Source: an uncultured Oscillospiraceae bacterium
GTDB taxonomy: Bacteria; Bacillota; Clostridia; Oscillospirales; Oscillospiraceae
DNA: 9,111 nucleotides
NCBI GenBank assembly: GCA_910587205.1
Contig: CAJULZ010000107.1
Span: 1 to 9,111 of the forward strand
Direction: 5' to 3'
Shown one piece after another: positions 1-6,394 of the stretch (position 1 is the first letter of the stretch; the number at the start of each line of letters is the position of its first letter). The notes under the pieces were generated by a model. It saw only the letters and a program-made list of their open reading frames with translations, was not told the origin of the DNA and ran no database searches. The translations under genes and the position numbers were made by a program.

Positions 1-66
1 AGCGCGCGGCTGGCGGACACCGCCCGGCAGGTGCTGGACAAACTGGGGCCGGGCAGAGACGCCTGA
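1..66 (+). CDS. C-terminal end of an unidentified upstream protein (partial)
   Basis: An open frame enters from the left edge in frame 1 and ends at a TGA (64-66), giving 21 residues beginning SARLADTARQVLDKL and ending GRDA. The composition (Ala, Leu, Arg, charged residues) fits an amphipathic C-terminal helix, and codon use matches the genes that follow. A hairpin starts four bases after the stop, as expected at the end of a gene. The fragment is too short to identify, so no function is proposed. The rest of the gene lies outside the window. Confidence 0.6.
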   Translation, partial: SARLADTARQVLDKLGPGRDA

Positions 67-69
67 CAG

Positions 70-104
70 AACGGGACGGCGCTCATGGGGCGCTGTCCCG
101 TTTA
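70..104 (+). terminator. Rho-independent terminator-like hairpin after the upstream gene
   Basis: Bases 70-82 pair with 90-102 in a 13-bp GC-rich stem (one G-T wobble at 78/94) around a 7-base loop. The 3' side is followed by TTTATGATTTG, so the T-tract is short and broken. The position just after the stop at 64-66 and before the gltB ribosome binding site suggests it ends the upstream transcript, although termination may be only partial with so weak a T-run. It could also act as a 3' stabilising hairpin. Confidence 0.6.
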
Positions 105-133
105 TGATTTGACCCCGAAAAGAGGTTTTTGAT

Positions 134-3100
134 ATGAGAGAGAATCAGACGCGGCCCGCCGCGCCGCTGTACGACCCCCGGTTCGAGCACGACGCCTGCG
201 GCATTGGGGCCGTTGTGGACATCAAGGGCAGAAAGACCCACCAGACGGTGGACGACGCGCTGAAAATCGTGGAAAAGCTGGAGCACCGGGCGGGCAAGGA
301 CGCCGAGGGCCGGACCGGTGACGGCGTGGGCATTTTATTGCAGATTTCCCACGAATTTTTTGTGGAAACGGTGGCGGAGCGGGGCATTACCTTGGGCGAA
401 GAACGGGACTACGGCATCGGGATGTTCTTCTTTCCCCAAGAGACCCTGCGCCGGAACCAGGCCATGAAGATGTTCGAGCTCATCGTGGCGAAGGAAGGCA
501 TGGAGTTCCTGGGCTGGCGGGAGGTGCCGGTGTGCCCCCAGGTGCTGGGCCACAAGGCGCTGGCGAAAATGCCCCGGATCATGCAGGGCTTTGTCCGCCG
601 CCCGGACCATTTGGCCCGCGGGCTGGAGTTCGACCGGCGGCTGTACATCCTCCGGCGGGAGTTCGAGCAGTCGGGCGGCGACACCTATGTGGCCTCCCTG
701 TCCAGCCGGACCATCGTCTATAAGGGGATGTTCCTGGTGGGCCAGCTGCGGGAGTTTTATCAGGACCTGCAAAGCGAGGCGTACACCTCCGCCATCGCCC
801 TGGTCCACTCCCGGTTCTCCACCAACACCAACCCCTCCTGGGAGCGGGCCCACCCCAACCGGTTCATCCTCCATAACGGGGAGATCAACACCATCCGGGG
901 CAACGCGGACCGTATGCTGGCCCGGGAGGAGACCATGCACGCCCCGGTCTGGGAAGGGGACCTGGACAAGGTGTTCCCGGTGGTGGACGTGAACGGTTCC
1001 GACTCCGCCATGCTGGACAACACCCTGGAATTTCTGGTCATGAGCGGCATGGACCTGCCCCTGGCGGTGATGATCTGTATTCCCGAGCCCTGGATGAACG
1101 ACGCCAACCTGTCCCGGGCCCGCCGGGATCTGTACCAGTATTACGCTGTGATGATGGAGCCCTGGGACGGTCCGGCCTCCATCCTGTTCTCCGACGGCGA
1201 CCAGGTGGGAGCGGTGCTGGACCGCAACGGCCTGCGCCCCTCCCGGTACTACGTCACCGACGACGACCGGCTGATCCTGTCCTCCGAGGTGGGGGTGCTG
1301 GACATTGACCCGGCCCGCATCGTGTGCAAATCCCGGTTGGAGCCGGGCAAAATGCTGCTGGTGGACACCGTTTCGGGCCGCATCATCGGCGACAGCGAGA
1401 TCAAAGAGGGCTATGCCGCCCGCAATCCCTACGGCGAGTGGCTGGATAGGAACCTAGTGCGCCTGAAGGACCTGCCCATCCCCAACCATCGGGTGGAGAC
1501 GTACACCTCGGAGCGCCGCACCCAAGTGCAGAAGGCCTTCGGCTATACCTACGAGGACGTGAAGGACACCATCCTGCCCATGGCGCGCACCGGGGCGGAG
1601 CCCACCGCCGCCATGGGGGCCGACATCCCGCTGGCAGTGCTGTCCGGCCACGACCAGCCCTTGTTCAACTACTTCCGCCAGCTCTTCGCCCAGGTGACCA
1701 ACCCGCCCATCGACGCCATCCGGGAGGAGATCGTCACCGACACAACCGTCTACGTGGGGGACGACGGCAACCTGTTGGAGGAGCGGGCAGAGAACTGCCG
1801 GGTGCTCCAGATTCACAACCCAATTTTGACCTCTGTAGACCTGATGAAAATCAAGGCTATGGACAAGCCCGGCTTCCATGTGGAGACGGTGTCCCTGCTC
1901 TACTTCAAAAATATGCCCCTGAAGCGGGCGCTGGATCAGATGAAGATCGCCGCCGACCGAGCCTACCGCAACGGGGCCAACATCATCATCCTGTCCGACC
2001 GGGGGGTGGACGAGAACCATGTGGCCATCCCATCCCTGCTGGCGGTGTCCTGCCTGGAGCAGCACCTGGTGCGCACCCGCAAGCGCACGGCGGTGTCCGT
2101 CATCCTGGAGTCCGCCGAGCCCCGGGACGTGCACCACTTCGCCGCCCTGCTGGGCTACGGCGCAAGAGCGGTCAACCCCTATCTGGCCCAGGAGACCATC
2201 GGCCAGCTCATCGACGAGGGGCTGCTGGACAAGGACTTCGGCGCGGCGGTGGACGACTACGACAAGGCCATTTTGAAGGGTATCGTGAAGATCGCCTCCA
2301 AAATGGGCATCTCCACCATCCAGTCCTACCAGTCCGCCCAGATTTTCGAGGCCATCGGCATTTCCCAAGACGTGGTGCACGAGTATTTCACCAACACCGT
2401 CTCCCGGGTGGGCGGCATCGGGCTGAAAGAAATAGAGCAACTGGTGGACAAAAACCACAGCCGGGCCTTCGACCCCCTGGGCCTGGGTGTGGACATGACC
2501 CTGGACTCCGTGGGCTCCCATAAGGCCCGCGCAGGGCAGGAGGACCATATGTATAATCCCCAGACCATCCACCTGCTCCAGCAGTCCGCCCGCACCGGGG
2601 ATTACGACCTGTTCAAGCAGTACAGCGCCCTGGTGGACGACGAAACCTGCCCCCACACCCTCCGGGGGCTGATGGAGATGAAGTACGCAGACAAACCCAT
2701 CCCCATCGACCAGGTGGAGAGCGTGGATTCCATCGTCAAGCGTTTCAAGACCGGGGCCATGAGCTACGGCTCCATCTCCCAGGAGGCCCACGAGTGCATG
2801 GCGGTGGCCATGAATATGCTGGGAGGCAAGTCCAACTCCGGCGAGGGCGGCGAGCGGCCCGAGCGGCTGAAATCCGACCGCTGCTCTGCCATTAAGCAGG
2901 TGGCGTCGGGGCGGTTCGGTGTCACCAGTGAGTATCTGGTGAGCGCCAAAGAAATTCAAATTAAGATGGCTCAGGGGGCCAAGCCCGGCGAGGGAGGACA
3001 TCTGCCGGGGAAAAAGGTCTATCCCTGGATCGCCAAGACCCGCTACTCCACCCCCGGCGTGTCCCTGATCTCTCCGCCGCCCCATCACGATATCTATTCC

Positions 3101-4672
3101 ATTGAGGACCTGGCCCAGCTGATCTACGATCTGAAAAACGCCAACCGTCAGGCCCGCATTTCCGTCAAGCTGGTCAGCGAGGCGGGTGTGGGCACGGTGG
3201 CGGCGGGTGTGGCCAAAGCGGGGGCCCAGGTGGTGCTCATCTCCGGCTGGGACGGCGGCACCGGGGCCGCCCCCCGCACCTCCATCCACAACGCGGGCCT
3301 GCCCTGGGAGCTGGGTCTGGCGGAGACCCACCAGACGCTGATCCAAAACGGCCTGCGCTCCCGGGTGGTACTGGAGACCGACGGCAAGCTGATGACGGGC
3401 CGGGACGTGGCCATCGCCTGTATGCTGGGGGCGGAGGAGTTCGGCTTTGCCACCGCGCCGCTGGTGACCATGGGCTGCGTCATGATGCGGGTGTGCAATC
3501 TGGACACCTGCCCCGTGGGGGTTGCGACGCAGAACCCAGAGCTGCGGAAACGGTTCAAGGGAAAGCCGGAATATGTGGTGAACTTCATGCGCTTCATCGC
3601 CCAGGAGCTGCGGGAGCACATGGCGAAGCTGGGTGTGCGCACCGTGGAGGAGCTGGTGGGCCGCACCGACCTGCTGAAACAGCGGGAAAGCGCGGTGAAC
3701 GGCCGGGCCGCCGCGGTGGACCTGTCCGCCATTCTGGATGATCCCTACATCGGGGAGGATTACAAGACCCACTCCGATCCTGCTGATGTGTACGACTTCC
3801 AGCTGGAAAAGACGGTGGACCAGTCTATTCTGCTGGCAAAAATGGGCTCCGCCCTGAAAAAGGGGCAGAAAAAGCGGCTCTCGTTGGAGGTCACCTCCAC
3901 CGACCGGGCTGTGGGCACCATCTTCGGCTCCGACATAACCCGCCTCCACGGGGAGAGGCTGGAGGAGGACGCCTATACCGTCCACTGCACCGGCGGGGGC
4001 GGACAATCCTTCGGCGCGTTCATCCCCAAGGGGCTAACCCTGGAGCTGGAGGGGGACTCCAACGACTACTTTGGCAAGGGCCTGTCCGGCGGCAAGCTGG
4101 TGGTGTATCCGCCGAAAAACGCCAGTTATCAGGCGGACAAGAACATCATCGTGGGCAACGTGGCGCTGTATGGGGCCACCTCCGGCAAAGCCTTCATCGC
4201 GGGCGTGGCTGGGGAGCGCTTCGCCGTGCGCAACTCCGGCGCTTGTGCCGTGGTGGAGGGCGTGGGCGACCACGGTTGCGAGTACATGACCGGGGGCCGG
4301 GTGGTGGTGCTGGGCGAGACGGGCAAAAACTTCGCCGCAGGCATGAGCGGCGGCATCGCCTACGTCTGGGACCCCCGCCGGGACCTGTACCTGCGGGTCA
4401 ACAAGGAGCTGGTGTCCATGGAGCCGGTAATCGAAAAGCACGATCTGGAGGAGCTGCGCTCCCTCATTGCCCAGCACGTGGAGGCCACAGGCTCGGAGAA
4501 GGGCAAGGCCATCCTGGCGGACTTCCAGCACAGCGCCGCCAGCTTCAAGAAGATACTGCCCCGGGATTACGACCGGATTTTGAAGGCCATCGCCCAGTTC
4601 GAGGAGCGGGGCATGAGCCATGACGAGGCGGAGATCGAGGCGTTTTACGCCGTGACGGGAGGTGCGCGATAA
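134..4672 (+). CDS. gltB: Glutamate synthase (NADPH) large subunit
   Basis: This is the 1512-residue large (alpha) subunit of glutamate synthase. It hydrolyses glutamine, channels the ammonia internally and aminates 2-oxoglutarate to glutamate on FMN with electrons from GltD. The class II amidotransferase domain starts at the nucleophile Cys22 (motif HDACGIG), so a 21-residue leader is presumably removed. Its glutamine-site motifs follow: HSRFSTNT at 225-232 and HNGEIN at 247-252. A central domain (roughly 480-770) leads to the FMN synthase domain (roughly 810-1190) with GGKSNSGEGGE at 897-907 and the 3Fe-4S ligands C1115-x5-C1121-x4-C1126. The C-terminal beta-helix domain includes GGGGQSFGAF from 1287. 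Length is normal for the family (about 1500) and no key motif is missing. The ATG at 134 is preceded by AGAGG at 121-125, 8 bases away. The gene overlaps gltD by one base. The name gltB follows enterobacterial use; in Bacillus subtilis the large subunit is called gltA. Confidence 0.98.
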   Translation: MRENQTRPAAPLYDPRFEHDACGIGAVVDIKGRKTHQTVDDALKIVEKLEHRAGKDAEGRTGDGVGILLQISHEFFVETVAERGITLGEERDYGIGMFFFPQETLRRNQAMKMFELIVAKEGMEFLGWREVPVCPQVLGHKALAKMPRIMQGFVRRPDHLARGLEFDRRLYILRREFEQSGGDTYVASLSSRTIVYKGMFLVGQLREFYQDLQSEAYTSAIALVHSRFSTNTNPSWERAHPNRFILHNGEINTIRGNADRMLAREETMHAPVWEGDLDKVFPVVDVNGSDSAMLDNTLEFLVMSGMDLPLAVMICIPEPWMNDANLSRARRDLYQYYAVMMEPWDGPASILFSDGDQVGAVLDRNGLRPSRYYVTDDDRLILSSEVGVLDIDPARIVCKSRLEPGKMLLVDTVSGRIIGDSEIKEGYAARNPYGEWLDRNLVRLKDLPIPNHRVETYTSERRTQVQKAFGYTYEDVKDTILPMARTGAEPTAAMGADIPLAVLSGHDQPLFNYFRQLFAQVTNPPIDAIREEIVTDTTVYVGDDGNLLEERAENCRVLQIHNPILTSVDLMKIKAMDKPGFHVETVSLLYFKNMPLKRALDQMKIAADRAYRNGANIIILSDRGVDENHVAIPSLLAVSCLEQHLVRTRKRTAVSVILESAEPRDVHHFAALLGYGARAVNPYLAQETIGQLIDEGLLDKDFGAAVDDYDKAILKGIVKIASKMGISTIQSYQSAQIFEAIGISQDVVHEYFTNTVSRVGGIGLKEIEQLVDKNHSRAFDPLGLGVDMTLDSVGSHKARAGQEDHMYNPQTIHLLQQSARTGDYDLFKQYSALVDDETCPHTLRGLMEMKYADKPIPIDQVESVDSIVKRFKTGAMSYGSISQEAHECMAVAMNMLGGKSNSGEGGERPERLKSDRCSAIKQVASGRFGVTSEYLVSAKEIQIKMAQGAKPGEGGHLPGKKVYPWIAKTRYSTPGVSLISPPPHHDIYSIEDLAQLIYDLKNANRQARISVKLVSEAGVGTVAAGVAKAGAQVVLISGWDGGTGAAPRTSIHNAGLPWELGLAETHQTLIQNGLRSRVVLETDGKLMTGRDVAIACMLGAEEFGFATAPLVTMGCVMMRVCNLDTCPVGVATQNPELRKRFKGKPEYVVNFMRFIAQELREHMAKLGVRTVEELVGRTDLLKQRESAVNGRAAAVDLSAILDDPYIGEDYKTHSDPADVYDFQLEKTVDQSILLAKMGSALKKGQKKRLSLEVTSTDRAVGTIFGSDITRLHGERLEEDAYTVHCTGGGGQSFGAFIPKGLTLELEGDSNDYFGKGLSGGKLVVYPPKNASYQADKNIIVGNVALYGATSGKAFIAGVAGERFAVRNSGACAVVEGVGDHGCEYMTGGRVVVLGETGKNFAAGMSGGIAYVWDPRRDLYLRVNKELVSMEPVIEKHDLEELRSLIAQHVEATGSEKGKAILADFQHSAASFKKILPRDYDRILKAIAQFEERGMSHDEAEIEAFYAVTGGAR

Positions 4673-6150
4673 TGGGAAAGCCCACTGGATTTTTGGAATA
4701 CAGCCGTCAGGGTAACCCCGGCCAGTCGCCTTTGGAGCGGATTAAGCACTGGAACGAGTTCCACCCCATGCTCCCCGAGGAGGAACGGCGAAAGCAGGGA
4801 GCCCGGTGCATGGAGTGCGGCGTGCCCTTCTGCCAGTCCGGGGTGGAGCTGGCGGGTATGTTCACCGGCTGTCCCCTCCACAACTTGGTACCGGAGTGGA
4901 ACGATCTGATCTATACCGGAAACCTGGACCAGGCCCTGGCCCGGCTCACCAAGACCAACAGCTTCCCTGAATTTACCGGGAGGGTGTGCCCCGCCCTGTG
5001 CGAGGCGGCCTGCACCTGCGGCCTCAACGGCGACCCGGTGACGGTGAAGGAAAACGAGCTTGCCATCATCGAGGCGGGCTTTGCCTCGGGGGCAATGGCA
5101 CCCCAGCCGCCCCGTGTCCGCACCGGAAAACGGGTGGCGGTGGTGGGGTCCGGCCCCGCCGGGCTGGCCGCCGCCCAGCAGCTCAACCGCCGGGGGCACA
5201 CCGTCACCGTATTGGAGCGGGAGGACCGGGTGGGGGGCCTGCTGATGTACGGCATCCCCAACATGAAGCTGCAAAAGGAGATTGTCGCCCGCCGGACCGG
5301 TCTGATGGCGGCGGAGGGAGTGGTGTTCCGCACCTCCTGCGACGTGGGCCGGGACGTGTCCGCCCGGCAGCTTTTGGAGGAATATGACGCGGTGATCTTG
5401 TGCTGCGGCGCGAAAAAGCCCCGGCCCCTGCCCGCGGCGGAGGGAGTGGATGGCGCGTATTACGCCGTGGACTTTCTGACCTCCACCACCAGGTCCCTGC
5501 TGGACAGCGGCCTTGCGAAAGGCACCTATATCAATGCCGGGGGCAGGGATGTGGTCATCGTGGGCGGCGGCGACACGGGCAACGACTGCGTGGGCACCGC
5601 CATCCGCCACGGCTGTAAGTCCGTCATCCAGCTGGAGATGATGCCCAAGGCCCCTGACAGCCGGGCTGCCAACAACCCCTGGCCCCAATGGCCAAAGGTC
5701 TGCAAAACGGATTACGGCCAGGAGGAGGCCATCGCGGTATTCGGTGGGGATCCCCGCCGCTACCAGACCACGGTAAAGGAGTGCCGCACGGACGAAAACG
5801 GCGTGCTGTGTTCCATCGTCACCGTCAAGCTGGAGCCCAAAGTGGAGGGCAACCGCCATACCATGGCTGAGGTCCCCGGCTCGGAGGAGGAGCTGCCCTG
5901 TCAGCTGCTGCTCATCGCGGCGGGCTTTCTGGGCCCGGAGGACTATGCCGCCGACGCCTTTGGCGTGGACCGAGACGGGCGTTCCAACGTGGCCACGGTC
6001 CCCGACGTGTACTCCACTGGTGTGGAGAAGGTGTTCGCCGCCGGGGATATGTGCCGGGGGCAGTCTCTGGTGGTGTGGGCCATTGCCGAGGGCCGCGCCG
6101 CCGCCCGGGAGGTGGACCGGTACCTCATGGGGTACAGCGGCTTGGAATGA
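4672..6150 (+). CDS. gltD: Glutamate synthase (NADPH) small subunit
   Basis: This is the 492-residue small (beta) subunit, which oxidises NADPH on FAD and passes electrons through iron-sulphur clusters to the large subunit. The N-terminal Fe-S domain has Cys46, 49, 54 and 67 and a second group, Cys106, 110 and 114 (Cys116 looks extra). The FAD-binding Rossmann motif is GSGPAG around 159-164, the NADPH-binding motif is GGGDTG at 298-303, and the closing flavin motif FAAGD is at 455-459. The insertion between Cys54 and Cys67 and the length match the Bacillus-type protein (about 493 aa) better than E. coli GltD (472 aa), from memory. The start codon shares its A with the gltB stop (TAATG), with GGGAGG at 4657-4662 nine bases upstream, so the two subunits are probably translationally coupled and made in equal amounts. 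Related oxidoreductase subunits share this fold, but adjacency to gltB makes the assignment firm. Confidence 0.98.
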   Translation: MGKPTGFLEYSRQGNPGQSPLERIKHWNEFHPMLPEEERRKQGARCMECGVPFCQSGVELAGMFTGCPLHNLVPEWNDLIYTGNLDQALARLTKTNSFPEFTGRVCPALCEAACTCGLNGDPVTVKENELAIIEAGFASGAMAPQPPRVRTGKRVAVVGSGPAGLAAAQQLNRRGHTVTVLEREDRVGGLLMYGIPNMKLQKEIVARRTGLMAAEGVVFRTSCDVGRDVSARQLLEEYDAVILCCGAKKPRPLPAAEGVDGAYYAVDFLTSTTRSLLDSGLAKGTYINAGGRDVVIVGGGDTGNDCVGTAIRHGCKSVIQLEMMPKAPDSRAANNPWPQWPKVCKTDYGQEEAIAVFGGDPRRYQTTVKECRTDENGVLCSIVTVKLEPKVEGNRHTMAEVPGSEEELPCQLLLIAAGFLGPEDYAADAFGVDRDGRSNVATVPDVYSTGVEKVFAAGDMCRGQSLVVWAIAEGRAAAREVDRYLMGYSGLE

Positions 6151-6198
6151 TCTTCTAAAATATTGCAGGATAAAATAATCATATTTTCGTTATGAGGG

Positions 6199-6216
6199 TA
6201 AAAACATTTGTAGGGC
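6199..6216 (+). repeat. 18-nt motif shared with the amt-purF spacer (copy 1, no palindrome arm)
   Basis: This copy reads TAAAAACATTTGTAGGGC. It matches 16 of 18 bases with TAAAAACAGCTGTAGGGC at 8069-8086, where the motif opens a long palindrome. Here the sequence continues CCGCC and then turns AT-rich, so the second arm of the palindrome is missing. It may be a decayed copy of a dispersed intergenic repeat. Similar GTAGGG-headed palindromes are, from memory, common between genes in gut clostridia. Two copies in one window do not prove a repeat family. Confidence 0.4.
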
Positions 6217-6239
6217 CCGCCAAAAATGAATTTTATCGG

Positions 6240-6268
6240 TTGACATCTTGCAAAAACGGCGCTATACT
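6240..6268 (+). promoter_or_regulatory. Sigma-A type promoter of the amt transcript
   Basis: A perfect -35 box TTGACA (6240-6245) and a -10 box TATACT (6263-6268, 5 of 6 to consensus) are separated by exactly 17 bases. The bases just upstream (6222-6236) are A/T-rich and could act as an UP element. Transcription should start near 6275, leaving a leader of about 120 nt before the amt start at 6395. This is the best promoter I can see in the window and implies amt is transcribed independently of gltBD. I saw no convincing GlnR/TnrA-type operator (TGTNA-N7-TNACA) around it. Confidence 0.85.
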
Positions 6269-6273
6269 CCCCC

Positions 6274-6394
6274 CATCAGGCAAAGGTGCCGGAGAGCTTC
6301 AACGCTCCCGGCGCCTTTCCTGTTTCACGGGAGGGACCGTGCTGAAGCGCGAGCAGAGCGCGCGGCCTGACCTGATGTTAAGGGAGGAATCTCA
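6274..6394 (+). promoter_or_regulatory. Structured 5' leader of the amt mRNA (candidate cis-regulatory RNA)
   Basis: Between the predicted transcript start and the amt ATG the sequence folds heavily. Hairpin 1 (6277-6322) has 19 pairs, with single-base bulges at 6281 and 6293 and the hexaloop TTCAAC. Hairpin 2 pairs 6326-6330 with 6337-6341 around GAGGGA. Hairpin 3 pairs 6347-6351 with 6359-6363. The first bases, CATCAGG (6274-6280), are perfectly complementary to CCTGATG (6371-6377), which lies two bases before the ribosome binding site AAGGGAGG (6380-6387). That pairing would enclose all three hairpins but competes with the base of hairpin 1, since both use 6277-6280. There is no T-run that would make hairpin 1 a clear terminator, so any control is more likely at translation. 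The structure is seen in the sequence; the regulatory role is inference. I do not recognise a known riboswitch class. Confidence 0.5.

Noticed and set aside
109..114. TTGACC as a -35 box for gltB
   Set aside because: The spacing would put the -10 box at about 132, on the gltB start codon.
1454..4006. Long open frame on the - strand opposite gltB (850 codons)
   Set aside because: It is a mirror of GC-rich gltB codons, has His/Gly/Val-rich low-complexity translation and no recognisable motif. gltB is certain on the + strand.
6157..6187. Possible terminator after gltD (AAAATAT at 6157-6163 with ATATTTT at 6181-6187)
   Set aside because: The stem is only A-T pairs with a 17-base loop; it is too weak and is explained by the AT-rich composition of the spacer.
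6274..6370. ANTAR-type antiterminator leader (paired hairpins with hexaloops), known from nitrogen genes in clostridia
   Set aside because: Two hexaloops are present but read TTCAAC and GAGGGA, not the expected A at loop position 1 with G at position 4, and no terminator T-run follows.
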